Assembly (NCBI GenBank): GCA_013399875.1
Contig: VXAZ01002274.1
Coordinates: forward strand, 195,527 to 259,526
Length of the DNA: 64,000 bases
Direction of reading: 5' to 3'
Source of the DNA: Gymnorhina tibicen
Lineage: Eukaryota > Chordata > Aves > Passeriformes > Artamidae
Part shown: positions 35,701 to 50,100 of the stretch, in pieces
How the letters are laid out: the number at the start of each line of letters is the position of its first letter
Position numbering within the stretch: the stretch's first letter is position 1
Made by a program: the position numbers and the translations under genes
The notes under the pieces: generated by a model
What the model was told of the DNA's origin: nothing
Database searches by the model: none
Seen by the model: the letters and a program-made list of their open reading frames with translations, nothing else

Positions 35701-37956
35701 GATGAGGCAGGCTAGCTAGGGCCTTGACCCCTTTGCAATTCCTGCAGCCAAGCAGGATACCAGGCAAACACAGGAAAATGGTGGGAGTCACTTTCTCCTG
35801 TCCAGCTCCTTGATCTGCATGAGTATTTCCAAGCTGTAAAATATAAGTGTAATATAAATCAAATCAAATTTAAAAAAAACAGCAAAAAAGCCCTAAACAA
35901 CAAGACAGTTAAAGAGATTCAAACCATTCAAAAGATCTCATTATATTATGAGACTGGGCAAAAACAAATCCTATGATTTTTTACGTGAGATGTGCATGAG
36001 GTTTGTTTTACTTGCCTTCCAGGTTCAGAACCTGAGTTTGTTGTTTGAACTAATATAAACTGTTTCTCTTGTGAAGGTTTTACCCCCAGAGATCTTCCAA
36101 ATCTATTGCAGATTTGAGAGCCTATTTAACCTTTTCTGACATTTAAAAGAAAACAGAAAGCAAGCCTTGCCAGCTGAAAAGTGAGTTAAAGGAACCAGTC
36201 CAGTTTGTGTCCAACTGGATGAAGAAAGGATAGTCAAATTCCTTCCATTTTACACATAGTTAGTCATGAAATTGTACAAGAGAAAAAAAAAAAAGACAAT
36301 AAAATAGCCATATTGTAACAGCTGAAACAAACCTTGGGTAACTGTCAGCAGCGAAATGTCCAGAGAGCATTTGTACCATTCCATTTCATTAAGCTGAAGG
36401 GTGGGATTGCAGACTGTAAAAGATTATAGCAGAGCTCTTCAGAAATTTACAGCTCGCAGCACAGCGAAGCACAAGGGAAGTCTCCCTTTCTTGTGTACGC
36501 AACAGGGAGCCTGGGTTTTGTCTCTTCGATGATGATGTGTAGGGGAAGAAGGTTGCCAGAAGCACCAATGAAAACTGAAATGTGCTCTATGAACCCTTTT
36601 TTTTCTTTCCCGTGACCTACAAAATGCATTTGCACAGTCGGGCTTTATTCAGTTCCCGAGCTCTTGACATTGTGGGCTGGGTTAGGACAGGGAGCCTTTC
36701 GGGTGGTGTTTAGGGCAACGCTGAATGTGTTGTGGGTATAACGTATAACAGGAACAAGTGCAATGAATGCCACAGGAGAGGAGACTCCTCTCATTTCAAA
36801 CTGTTTAAGCAGCAGGAACTACTTTATTTTGTACCCACTGGGGATCTGGCCCCAAGACGATCATTGAACTGCAACAGGAAGCTCAAATTCTGGCTAAAAT
36901 AGGAACATGTGTCTACTACGACTGTAGTTTCTTGCTCTGTAACAGAGCAAGTACACTGGGAAGATCAGTTCTTTCTCAGAAATGTCTTTGGTTTCACTCT
37001 CCTCTCTCTTTATATGAGAGAATCATCCCCTGACGTCAGTGGAACTCCTGCTAATGTGCTGTGGAGTAACACAACATTTAGGATAGCAGTTATCTGTCAG
37101 CAGAAAAGACATAGGGCTGGCAGGGAGAGGGTGAGAAAGAGAAGTCATTCTAGATGACTAACAGCCCTATGTACTTTTACTGGTGACATTTGGCTATAGC
37201 ACCTAACTTCCTCTGGCTTCTTTGTTCCTGCCTATGTTGATTCACCAAATGCTGGATTGTGCTTGTCCTTGTCAGAGAGGAGGAGGAGGTATCTACCAAC
37301 AGCAGAGATGGTGCTTACTTCCACTGGTGCAAGGTTCCAACAGGAATGGCAATTTTCACCAGACTGATTTTCCAAAGTGAAGAATCTAAAAATCACAGTG
37401 AGAATGATGCAAAATGAAGTGTTGCAATCCAAATGAAACACAAGCCAGGTTCATAAAAGAATGTTTTTCTTTTTTTATTTATACAAAATAAATAATTTTT
37501 TTAGTCTTGGTTCACCATGACATTCCACTTAGTTTCATTATTTGAGCACTGCCTTGTGGAAGTTTTAATTGGCAACTTTGTTCTCTCTACTATGGACCCA
37601 TAGTCCTTTGGAGGACTCAGCTCCCAAGAAATAACATGAACTTGGCTTGGCCAGAATTAGGTGCTGTGTTTGATACTCATGTGAATCTAGTGCTGCATGA
37701 GAAATGTAATTTGGACAGAAAAGTTTAGTCTGTAGGGAAGCCTGGGAGTTCTGGCCTTTTAACTACAAAGTCAAAGTGGAGACCGTCAAGAAATATGAAG
37801 TCCAGTATTAACTGAATTTCAGGCAAATGGAGCATGTATGTCAAATCTAGCAAATAAAAGGAAACATTTCAATATAGGTAGTTCTCCATTATAATTTTTA
37901 TTCAAGAACAATTGAAGTATTGGCAATTCTTTACAGAAATCATAAGAAATTCCCCC
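32761..37956. other. Non-coding stretch, nothing firmly recognised
   Basis: No gene or repeat family supported. Near 34367 the bases TGTGGTGGTTTAA look like the start of another songbird LTR family, but the similarity stops after 13 bases. Several AATAAA hexamers on the minus strand occur at 37.4-37.9 kb. Confidence 0.5.
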
Positions 37957-38530
37957 TTTTTTTTTTTTTTTTTGTACAAATTTATTGTGTTGGAAGTACT
38001 TGCTTCAGCTTAGAATAATAAGTTTTGACACGCTGGAAGTTCCCAAGGAACAGGAATTCCAAATTTCTCACTGCTGCAAGTCCATGTTCATTAATTTTCA
38101 TGGGTTTTTATGTGCAGGCTGTCCTCTGTGGGTTATAAAGGCTTTAGCAGTAAAGCCAAAACCTTTACTGAGGATTTGTACATTGGTAATTGAAGGATTT
38201 AATTCTTTAAAGTGGAATTGTGCTCAGTTTGGTTTTATAACCAAAAAATTTTTGATATAAATTGCATAGGTCAAAGGAAGTGTTCTTAATTGTGCTGAAG
38301 TGATCCCACAAAAAGCAATGTAAGTGGACGAAAGAACCACCAAAGTCTGTAATGGAACAGAGTTTGGACTCCTCTACCAATTTTTTTAGTTTTATGCTGC
38401 AAGTGATTAGTGGCACTGGCTTCTCATGCAAAATTGTCAGTTCAAACTGGTTTCATGACTAAATCTTTTATATATAAAGAAGAACATTTTGTGTGTGCAG
38501 TGTTGTAGGACTTTTGCTCTCTTTTGCAAG
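37957..38530 (-). other. Possible retrocopy or 3'-UTR end on the minus strand
   Basis: Read on the minus strand, the sequence ends CACAATAAATTTGTAC followed by 17 A (37973-37957): an AATAAA (37986-37981) seven bases before a genomic A-tail. That is the signature of a reverse-transcribed polyadenylated RNA. Upstream on the same strand is an open frame of 74 codons (38207-38431) with no recognised domain. The 5' limit and target-site duplications could not be found, so the far boundary is a guess. Chance juxtaposition of a T-run and an AATAAA is a real alternative. Avian CR1 elements do not normally mobilise polyadenylated mRNA, so a true retrocopy would be uncommon. Confidence 0.25.
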
Positions 38531-38557
38531 CATGTTGTTTTATTTTCCCCTCAACAG

Positions 38558-38763
38558 ATCTGTTTCCATATGGCAAAAGTGACCCCTTTGATCCCCAAAA
38601 AGACTCCAGAGAGTTCAAACAGCCTCAAGGATTGATTCCCACTTTGTTTAACAGGAGTTCACCTTCAGATTTGGTTTTGTGTGAAATAACCTTGATTTCA
38701 GATCAGCCCTCTGGAGACCTTCCGAGATGCAGCAATGGACACAAATTTAGTGACTGTGGATGA
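38558..38763 (+). other. Candidate exon or chance open frame
   Basis: A good acceptor (TTTTATTTTCCCCTCAACAG, ending 38557) opens into a 68-codon frame beginning LFPYGKSDPFDPQKDSREF and ending at a stop at 38763. The peptide is polar and proline-rich and unlike the T-rich junk peptides nearby, but no domain is recognised, and no donor inside it or upstream exon is convincing. Confidence 0.12.
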
Positions 38764-41700
38764 TCTACCTGTGGGTTCTTCCTTTTATACAAGGGAAGTT
38801 AAAGGACTTTTGGAGCTGTAAGAGCTGATCTGCCTTCCAACTCCAATCAACAATTTAAATCTTGCCAACAGAATTAAAAGCTTGAGAAATTAGTAAAATA
38901 ATAAAGTTCACTAGTTCTCTCCCAGGCCTCTCATTTTACTAGTCTGAGATTTGGATATGATAACAATCACAGTTCAGAAGATGCTGAGGACAAAGTGGTA
39001 AAGTAGCTGAACAGGGATACTGACCCACAATCATTTATTTCACAGACCTTCACCTGGGACTTAAAGGACTGTGAAAAGGTTCCCCTCCACAGCTGCTGTT
39101 GGGATACTGTGAGTTGTCACTGTAATGAGAAGAATGGGAAAAGAAAAAAACCTGCAAAAATCTATCCAGATCAAAAGACATGAGGATTCTTTTGGATGAA
39201 AAGGCAATAACCAAGACTATAATGTGTTTAAGATGGCATGCAGTTCTCTGCACAGGGGTGAAACTTCTAGACCTAGAAAGTGGAGGCCAAAGTTTATTCT
39301 CAGTTCATGATGTAAAGAGAGAACACAATTCTGTGATTCTCATGAGCTCCCTAGAAAGGATTTGGCTCAAGTTCTTTGTCTTAGTGGGGACAAAGGCAGA
39401 GACCAGCCTACAGCAAACACAGGAGATCATCCACCCAAGAAAAGTGGAGAGAAAATAAACTTTCTTCTCCTTTCCTATAAAAAATGATGGATTTTTGTAC
39501 ACAAAAAAGATTAGTTCTTCTCAAACCAGGAAGCGTTCTGGTTGGTGATTTCACTATAAGTTGGACAGATTCAAGACAGTTATCCACTTTTTACTAAAGA
39601 AGTACATGTGGGTGAAAGCCTCAAATAAATATATTTTCCCTTTCTTTTTCAACAGGTTATTTTAAAGTCAGCCTCATAGCGTTACAGAGGAAAATGTCAG
39701 GTCCTTCAACATATGGGAAAAGCACTGTCATTTTGATCTCCCTTCAAGCCTTGTTGAGGCTTGATGGCTACAGCCGTCCCTGCATAGAAGAACCTGAGAT
39801 TTCTCACAACTGTTCCCACCATAAGCCTTGCTCTGCTACAAATTGATTGCCTGGGGTAGGGTCTTTTTTCTTCAGTGTGAGCAGATTAGAGATCAGCATT
39901 CATTTCCCATGTTGCAGGACAGATTTGATGCACAATCATCCAGAGACCAGGCAAATAATTCTTGTAAAAAAGCCTTACTCCTGCTGGCAACCTAGACTTT
40001 GTAAAAGACTCAGTGGGACAGTAAGAGCTGGTGGGTGAAGAGCTCTTTGTTGAGTTCAATTTCTTTCCCTGCAAGAGAAGAAGAGAAAATAGGGGTTTTG
40101 AGTTTTTGGTGGAAAACAAAAACAAGAACATAACACTGACTCTGCTAGGCCTGGATCCAGCCCTGGGATGGTCTGTTTTTTCCACTGGCTCTCAACATTC
40201 AAGTAAAGAATAAGGCAAAGAATGTAACTGTTGCAGTTTCTGATCTGAATATGCTTCTAATGAGTTCCCCTTTTTAACCCATCTAATTGTCCATCCTTCT
40301 CCGGCATTCCCTAGGCCTTTGAGACACTGGAGTTCCCAAGCCTGTGAGGACATAAAGCCAGTGCTAAATAGCATTTCACATTCCAGGAAGCTCCCAAAGA
40401 GCCACCAATTTCCCCTCACCCCAGGAGGCTTTGCAGAATCCAAAGAACAGCTCCCACTTTTCTGGGGAACCAGATCAAACCACAGCACCAACAAGCATGG
40501 AATTGCCAAATATTTTCTTTTTATCTTGGAAAATAATAGTATTAAATAACAAAAACACTTCTAGTTTTTCATGAATGTCACATATCTGTAATGCCAAGGG
40601 GAAGGGACACTTTTCTTCCATTAATAGAATAGTACTGAGACATCAAACCTAGTGGAGCATTTCCAATCCCAGCAGGGAGTATGGGATGAAATGCCTCTCT
40701 GGGAAGAAACCAGTTGTCACATTCAGGATGGGGACAAGGTAAAGCAGTCAGATAAGTAGCTAGTTCAGGTTCAATTTATGGTTTGGGTCACCTCAACAAT
40801 TTTTTCCCATTCATATATGCCAACAATATGCTAATAGTTCTTTTAATTCCTCTACCCACTCCATCCTGGCCTAGCTCTTCCTTTTTGTCCCTCAGTGGGA
40901 AAGGATTTAAAATTGATTTGAAGTCCATTCAAAGGGGAAAAAGAAGACTAAAAAGATGGACTTGGACCAGATTCCGGATCCCAGGTATTGATCAGTGACT
41001 GGGTCCATCATTGGTTAATAAGTTAAGCCAGGACCCTGGATTCTGAGAGGTTGATTTGGTCCTCAGTTTGCTACATAACCTGCTGGAGACACCTGCCCCT
41101 TCTTCAGTTGCCACTGATCCTGCTCTGATCACTTGCCACTCACACCATTCCAGCACTGGTGCACAGCTCCCTTGTAGACGTCACTTCAGCCTTCACATGC
41201 AAGGTCATCCCCAGAGACCCTGGAGAGAGAGTGGGCAGCTGGAAAGGAAGGAGGCTGTTGACAGAGGCTGGAAATGCTGAAGCCAGTTTCTAATCCCCAA
41301 GACCAAAACAATGTTATTGAGACTTCAGTGGGGTCAGATTTCACCCCCCAAATTACTCCATCTTCCTACCGATGAAAACATTGTGTTTCTGAGTCCTTGT
41401 TTAGGTGATCTGGGGTGCACAAAATCATTGTTTCCCTTCATCCTGTCACCAAGAGGAGCAAGAAACTCTCTTAGTAGTAAAAGAACAAGAAAAAAACGTT
41501 AGTTCAGGCAACTGACTTCATTTAGCAAAACTGTGTGTCAGATGGCTCCTGGAGCAGATGGGGGCTGAACACTGCCTGTCACAAGCAGAGACACTGTGGC
41601 GTGGAGCAGAGCACAAGTCCATGCCCCTGTTTAGAAAAGTGCCCCAAGTTCTTGCAACGAGCATTGCCAATCATTGTTTTCTCTAGTGAGATGTATCAGT

Positions 41701-44089
41701 CCCTTACTAGGAAAGTCACCCAGTCCCTCTTTTTCTCACGGACTGCAGCACCAGGATGCAGCAGTAGAGGGGCAAGCAATGTAGTTTCAATTAAGGCCCA
41801 CTAAAAACAGCTCTTACTATGTTATAAATTCTATATTTATCCTGAAACACCAGACCCATCCTGAGCCTTCTCCCCCTCCTTTAATTGTTTGCAGAAAATT
41901 TTCCATTGTGTTTTCTTTTCCATTTTTTAGGACCAGTATTGCAATATAAATAGTCTTTTTTCTTTTCTTCTCTCTCTCTCTATTTTTGCTAATAGTTGGT
42001 TTCTCTACTTGGCTGAATGTACATGACTCTGAGGTTTTGTGATATAATTGCATGATTGCTTCCAAATTTTCCAACCAATGGGGCATCTAATCAGTTGAAA
42101 AATTTCATTATCCACTGATATATGCTGGAGAGAAGGCAAAAATATGGTTTCTTCATGTATAATTTCTTTTTCTCTTCTCTCCTCTCCTCTATTTAACCTT
42201 CTGTCCCCATGCCCAGTGAGTGCAGACAAAGTCAACCTGGCTGCAAAAGGAGTTACTGTGAATCTGTTAGTTCAGGGGGTTTGGGGTTGTGCCATGCTCC
42301 TTCACATAGTGATAACCCACTCAAATTGGACTCAGGGGCAGTCCAATTAAAAACCAGCCAAGTGTGATTTGATGTGTGGTACAGAGACAGGTATTGCCCT
42401 TATTCCCTATAGAGTTTGGAATGACCAGTCTCTGGCTTGAAATGCCTGATTTCAACAGATTTGTTTATTTTATCAGCCTTGCATTTTCACACAAAAAAAG
42501 AAAGAGACATTTTTAACTCTTCCTCACCCAATTTTTCCTCTTGGACTTGGTTACTAATCTCTTTAGCCCTGACTTAGTTTTAATTACCACAAAAGGACAC
42601 CACAGGGGTGCCTGCATCCTTTCACATGCCATTATTTCTCTGCTGAGATCTCTGACTTAAAGGCTCTGCTATTGACCAAATCAGCTGAGGCCACAGGTTA
42701 GGAATAATAGAGGGGGAGGAAGGAAGGAATCTCATCCTCATCCTTCAACTAAAAGAACTTGCAGCCTACTTAAGATATTTAAGTACACTTGGTGAAACAG
42801 GAAAACAAAATCTCACCTCTGCCTCCTTTTGTCCTTTAGGTAGTGAACTCTGGCTTTGTTCCTCTTAGGATCACTGCATCCTTCTCCATTTCCCAGGTTG
42901 TTCCAGGGGTCTTTCAGGCTGGAAGAGGCAGGAACCCACCATCCTTTCTTCCTAGGCCCTCATCCTCTGGCTGTTGCAATGCACAATGCACAAAATCTCT
43001 GTTCTCATCAAATGACTATTTAAGGATCAAAACCCGAGCTCATGGTTTCACCTGGTTTGAGCAAAATACCTAAACGAATCCTTACTACCACTTCTAAAAG
43101 CTCATTTATAAGTACAAACGTTTGTACTATGTTTTGAACAGCCTGAATTATTTCAAGGTGCAGAAATCTAAACTTAAAAAAGAAAAAAGAAATCCAAACA
43201 AAAAAGCATCCCCTCAATTAGTCTTTTAATTGAAAGCATCTAATGAAAACTTGACTTTTTCATGTACAGTTAATTTGGGCCTTGCTTTCCACTTTCATGT
43301 AAAAATAATCCCCTTCTGAATATTTAAGAAAAGAAAACCTTAGCTTGTCTGAGCAGTTTGAAAAATAATAATCAACTTTTCCTGGTTAAAGTTAAAACAA
43401 CTCTCAAAATCTTACTTCAAGTCATCAGCATGTTTTATATGTGGTTTCTCATTTGGGAGGAATGAGCTCAAGTGCATTTATCTACCTACAATATCAAGGA
43501 GACATTTACAAAAGGTCTTTCTAAACAGGACTTTTTAAATTTAAATATTCATTGCAGGCTGCTCTCTGGAGTACCCTGGATCTCATTAAAAGTGTGGTAT
43601 TTTCCTCTTCCTCCAAAATGAAATTTACTTTCCAATTAAAATCTGGCCCCTCTGACAGACACTGTGTTTCACTTTCAGGTCCAGATTTCTTAAAGTGTTG
43701 ACCCTACCAAATGCCTCCAGTGACTTGTAAAAATAATAAGGATTATGCACAGCTGCACAGATCAAAACCCCCCCAGCATTCAACTGCTATCATGAGTCTT
43801 TTATCAATCTGCTCTAGAGTAGAGAGAGAAGCAATTTTCCACCCCATGAAACTGAGATTTCATAAATGTTCCCTTTCCACATTAAGGTGGAAAAAAAAAA
43901 CAACCCACCTTTCAAAGTTTTTGATTTTTTTTTTTTGTAAAAACAGACTCCCTCACCACAGGGGAACACTTGCCAGGCAGTTAAGAGATTCCCCTGGGGT
44001 GTGGAATAGCAGCAGGGGCAGGATTTCCACCCTCACTACCAGGCAATGTGAAATGTGAGTATGACTTCAGGAGATCCACATTCACATGT
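38764..44089. other. Non-coding stretch, nothing recognised
   Basis: Short unassigned frames only. T-tracts near 43930 and scattered A-runs are too short to call as elements. Confidence 0.55.
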
Positions 44090-44185
44090 TGATCCACCTC
44101 AGACTTCCTGCTGTGTTATCTTGGGCCAGTCTCTTCAGCCTCCTGTTCCAGCCTCTACTCTCCACCTTTCCTCATCTTCCCTTTT
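44090..44185 (+). mobile_element. Ancient MIR-like SINE fragment
   Basis: The stretch 'ctgctgtgttatcttgggcc' and 'agtctcttcagcctcctg', followed by 'tttcctcatcttcc', parallels the MIR consensus order 'gctgtgtgaccttgggcaag', 'tcacttaacctctctg', 'tttcctcatctgta'. Spacing is enlarged by an insertion before the last block. By-eye alignment, moderate support. Confidence 0.45.
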
Positions 44186-47100
44186 CAGGGCGATCTGTAC
44201 AAGTCAAGAAAGAAAAGGTGAGCCAAACTTGTGGGCATCTGTCACCTAGGAAAACATAGTATCCAGAGCATGAGGTTGTTGGTTGGTTACCAACAACAAA
44301 TCCACGCTAACAACTCTGGGCTTCTTAGCAAACTAGAAAACTTCTTTAATTCACATGTAATTGAGTGGTACCAGCTAAGTATTAGAAGCATAATAGTCTG
44401 TTACATAATTGTAACAGCCTCAATAAATGTGGTTTGAGTTATTTTGCAGTACTTTATTAATAGACAATAAATACCACCTTAAATATAAGTAAAATCCTTA
44501 GCTGGTAGGTGCTATCAGAAGCTGTCACTGAAGTCAAGTGTCAGCATGTTTAAAGTCATGTAACAAAAATCCTAGTCCAGATGTTGTTTCAGATCTTGTT
44601 CAAGAGACAAGTGGAGGAATGTCCTTGGAGAACAGCTTCTTACAATACAGCTTCATCTGTTGCTCACACGTTTTGTCTGAACATTTAATCCCCACCAGCA
44701 CGTAAGTAGTCTGGAGGTCACTTTTGGGCAACATGCTTGGGAGGATCTCAGAAAACAGTCAGATGGTGTGACAGCATAGTGTTATTTCTAGCTGGATGAC
44801 CACCCACTTCCTCCTATAAGATCCTCTGAACATAGGAAACAAAACCAGATGGACTTAAAGCCAAGAAAGAGGGAAGTTATTTAAAAATAAATGTCTTGAT
44901 TGGGAGAAATAAGATGGCAATTGCTAGTTTCCTAAAACCAGATGCTCATGAGCACTCCTGAGGATGCCCTACCTCAGGGACTGTAGGGGTACAGTGCCTT
45001 ACTCTAGGAAACCAAATAGCATTGTGCAGAGAAAGGGCTTTCCTATCACAGTGGTTTGGCAAGGCAGCTCCAGCCATTGCTTTCTGCTGATAACTCCTTC
45101 TACAAAAATGTATGAGTTTCCACAACCTGGGGTTCAATTATTGCCATCTGGTAAACCTGGGTCAAAACCAAGAAAGACAGGGAAATCCTACAGTCTGCAC
45201 AAAGAACGTAGTGAATAAACCAAGGCTTATGTGAAAATGTAACTGATCTTTCCTCATAGACCTGACTGCTAGATTTTCACGTGCTTTAGAAATTTCCTCC
45301 AAGCTTCAGTTATGCTGCCAGGCAAGGAAGAAGGGACAGAATATTCTGCAAACATTTACTCCCACTGAACTGACTCACTTTAAAGTGCATAATGATTTTC
45401 TTTTCTTTGTACATTGGTAGCCTGGCAATAGAGAACAGTAGCAAAACCTGCAGGTATTCCTACTGGCTATTTCTCCCAGTGCAACTTTCAGGAATGTGTC
45501 TATTATAGGAGTAAATCTTTACAGGTTACAAAGGATTGTTCTGGTTATTTGAACCTCCAGAGGAGTCATGTAAGCTACACCCCGGAATAAGGCTAGCACA
45601 GATAGGAAATGGTTCCTTAGCTACATAAAGAGGAACAAGAAAGGAGGCATCACGTGCAGACAAGTAAAGAGAGACCCTACATGGATTTACAACATCAGAT
45701 GAGTATCTACTGGCTCACCAGGACGGGGTGGAATACAGGAACAAGGCTAAAAGCTGGAGCTGGAGGACTAGGGTTCAAGGCTTCAGAGGTACTCTTAGCA
45801 GGTAGAAAGAGACCATGAATCAACCAGCACAGAGAGCAAAGCCTCCTAGAATAGAATTTTAACAACTTATTTAGAAACCAAGTCTGATTTTGACAGTCAG
45901 TTCTACTAATTGTCCTTACCTTGAAGGTAAGGAGAAACCAGAAACCATATGGACACTTCACTTTGGTGTCCTGGGGGAGGAGACAAGAAGGATGTGATTA
46001 ATGGGTAAGAGCAGAGAAATGAAAATGTGCACAGGTGAAGCAAAAGCAGAATAAGTGTATAAATGGAGGGTTATACCCTAAGCTCAATTCTGGGACAGTG
46101 AGAGAACTGGTTTAAACAAAGTCAAGTAGCAAGATTTTTTAAAATAACATTGACAGCTTTGCAGGTTCATAAATAAAGAAGGGAGAGCAGGTGGGCAGAG
46201 GTGAAAGGCCCTGCAGCTGAGCCATTCTCAAAGCTGCCACAATATGTGAGATGTTAGTGTGTGTGTACCCATGGCGGATGGGAAACTTGAGCAAGATGCA
46301 AAATGGGCTCAACAACACTGGGTTTCAAATATATCCAGTGAAATACCTATATTTCAAGGTTTTCTGGTGCTCCTTCCCCCCCAAAGAAAGGAATCCTTGT
46401 ATGGTCAGAGCAATACATGCCTAAGAGCGTGTCCATCCACCCTACTATTGACTACATGCCAAGGCAAATTTAAACCAAATTTGGCTGGAGGTTAGTGTTT
46501 AAGTAGAATCAGTGTCTTCCAGTAGAAATACTGGATGTAGAAAGCCATTCTGAATACCAGACATGTGAGATTTATTTTTGCTAATATGTAGAGGATGCCA
46601 TTGTTTGAAGCAAAAGAAAAATTTCTTCAGCCCTAGGTTTGTAGGCACATTGCATGCCAGAGACTGTCAGCCAGTAGTGTTGGTATTAAATGTTAAATTT
46701 CTGTCCAAAGCCTGCTGTTTAGGAAGGAAGAAGTTCAGTCTGTAATGCTGCTGGTCCTGGTCACTTGGGCAATGAGCACATCCTTGGGGAACTTGTTCAA
46801 GCAGTGCAGATCACATGCAGGTTTGGAAGACATAATTTTTTGCATATTTTGAGCTCTTAATGGTCTGGTAGGGACTTTAATAAAATGCAGGCTCCTCTGT
46901 ATTTCCGTATACAACTGACATCTCCCTGGCAGTTCTGCAATGCATTAAAATCAGCGTTGCAGCCCTTTTCCCTCAGTCCCCCACAATCTTTGTCTCCTGG
47001 GGAAATGACCCGTCCAAACTCCCAAAAATGTTTGTATATTATCTAGGATGCTGCTGGCATGAATGGAACATTCATGAATAAGGAAACACATGTTCACATG

Positions 47101-50100
47101 CGGTAGGAAGGGATATAACAAACACTTCAGGAAATGCACAAGGCATTTCCACCAGGGATCACAAAAGAACAGTTACAAAGGAGTGTGGAAAGAAATCTGT
47201 ACCAGTATCTAGGGCCTGGTCCAAGGTTTTGTTGAAGCAGATAGAAAAATCCAGTGGGCTTCAAATAAGGCCCTTACTCTAAAAAGGGGAAATAGTTCAG
47301 GAAAATAAAGGAAAAAAATTGAAAAGCCAATGGGAAAGAAGAGATAAATATCTTTTACCCAAAACAAGCCAGATGTTTCACCTCAAATCCCATTTCTCCT
47401 TCCCTGAGAATGAAGACAAAGAAAATACGGCTATTAGCCTGTTCTTTGGGCCAAACACCAGAGACCCCATAGGCAATGGGCTCTGAGGCACATGCCCCTC
47501 ACACACTTCCCATGTCATAAATGGGCCATTGGCAGTAGCATACTCATAAGTATATTGGAAAGAGTAATTTTTAGTCTAAATGGTTTGATTCAAGCAGAGG
47601 CAATAAAAGGCAAAAAATATTTTCAGCTTGCCTCAAATGCTTGTTTCCTTATTTTTGCTTTTTTAAAAATATATTAATATATTAAAGGAAGCTCTTAATT
47701 CCATTTTCTTTCTCAAAATGAGCAATGTGTTTGGGGATGGATGAACAGTGTGGGTTTGCTGACTTGAGCCATTGGAGTTACAGTCTCTATGGAGCTTTTA
47801 AAAGTTTCTGAGGAAGCGAAGCCAAGGGAATTTTCCAAGCAGAAATAGCAGGGCTGTGTAGAGCTCTGGGTTGCTGACAGGGATTGCTCAGGCTCAGTGC
47901 TTTCACGGGACTTGATGAAGGTCACCAAGCCACAGCTCAGGTCAGCAGAGAGCACCTGGGTGATCTCATCCTGACACTATCCTTTGGTGTCTCCTGGGAA
48001 CTGAGGGATGTATATATACCTTAGTCTTTCCTGCACTTGGCATCAGGCAAGGTTGTCTTTACTTAAATGTACTCAATACCCCTGATGATGTTGAGGGCTG
48101 TAGAGCTCTTGACCCTCCATACCAATCAGTGGCAGGATTTGCGGTGAAATTGGTGTTATTCCCACAAAGAATGGGAGAACATTTGCATGGGGTTCCCTAA
48201 AAAGCCCTATCACCCCATGTTCTGTAAACATAGGCAGTGCAGTTGGAATTTAGCATATTTTTTCTTGAAGAAAGACCTCTGTTTTATCATTGCTTTTAAA
48301 ATTATCACACTGAAATGGCTCAACCTGAAGTTTTCCATGATACTGCTTCAGAATTATTTTATTTGAAGTTTCAGCTAAAACAGTTCCACTCCCAAGGAAA
48401 ATTGAAGAAAGACATCTTTTTGTCCAAGTGAAAAAAGAAATAAACAACAGTTCCATTGAAAAACTGTAATGCCTTTGCTTAGAATAAGAATGTAAAATTT
48501 GACAGAAGGATTGCCGTGGTCTCACAGATGGCACTTATACCATCGATGTGAGAAACAAAAATATATATAAATATGATCAAGTTGTAAAGTTAAAAAAAAT
48601 CCCACAGGCTTAATAGCAAATTTGCCAGTGTTTGGCAACTAAATTCTCAAGCAGCTTCAACACGCAAGGAGCCTGCTCCAATCCCCTCCCTGCTCTTATG
48701 CGTGCACTGTGCTACTGCTTTGTGTGCCAAGAGCCGAGTGGGGCTTGCTGGCACCAGCTCCTCGAGAACATTGTGGCACTGTATTTATGCAGGTAGACAG
48801 CATCTTCTCTGCTCCCATTTCTTCCCTTGTTAATATCTACCCAGACCAGAAGAGGAGCACACTCTACGAGTTAAAGAAATACAAATGAGATAGTGTGCCT
48901 TATTTCATTAAGTGAAGATTCTGGTAATGTATAACACCAACACAAAAAAAAAAAAAAGAAAAATAACATAGCTTGACCATAACACCTTTAACACCTTTAC
49001 ATCTGGCTTTCTTTAACTTTTGAACGTTTCAGTTTTGCAGCTTTGCTGTTAAATTTGTAGTTTGGTTTTTTTTTTTTGTCTGCATTGGCTGTTACATAGC
49101 CCTGAAATGCTGGCAGCTGAAATTTAGATTGAAACTACAAGCAGTAAAATTTTTGTGTTCATAACAGGTCCCTCCACCCCCATAACAAAAATAAATTATT
49201 TATATTTGTTTCAAAAGGGAGACAGGAGTATTCAGGATGTCCCTTGGCCAAAAGTTTAATAGAGAATTTGTCTCTTTCCCCACCCTTTTCTGGGTAAGAT
49301 GGGTGAAATTTCTTTTGCAAGAACAGCCTCTGGCTGGCCTCCTGGTAGCCTAGTTTGTTTGACTTTTCTCTTGGGTGACTGCCTGCAAGCAAGCAAAGGC
49401 ATGGAAGCTGAAAGCAAGCAGCAAGCTGATGCAATGGACAGGGCCCTTCGGGATCAATTTTATGAGAGCTAAGCAAAATCAAACAGAATTGAAATAAACG
49501 CTGCCAAACACAGGATTCCCTCCTCCCTGCAACTGATTAGAAATAAACTAAAGGCAGAGTGTCTAAAGCAGGATCAGTGACCGGATGGCAGATGCTGTGC
49601 TGGACACTAGAGGAGAGGGTGGGCATGGAGGGCAAACATGCAGCTGAATATTGTTTGGGCAAAGGGCAAACCCACACATCATCTACAGAGCTCAAAACAC
49701 AGTACAATGGGGAATAACTTGCATTTGATGCTCAAGAAAACATTCTTCCCAGGAAACCCTCTTCTTCTCCAAAGAATCTTTGATAAAGTAGCCACCTTTA
49801 AAAAAGTATTTGCACTAATCCCCCACTATCTTGCTATTTTGGGGCTTATTAGGTTAAGAGTCTTAACATGCCAACTTCCCATGCAAGCACATGAGAATGT
49901 TTGAAGACTTGAGACTGATGATGTTGGATCCCAAAAAGTGCCATCCCCTTCCTCTCTTGTGGGATACACAGACAGGTGAAAGCCAAATCTATCAGGACAA
50001 TCTGCAAGGTGTTCAGAGGCAAACCACCACCTACACTCAAGTGCAAGCCTTCTTCAGGAGCAGTTACACCTCCTCTGCAACAGAAACCTTGGAAGAGACC

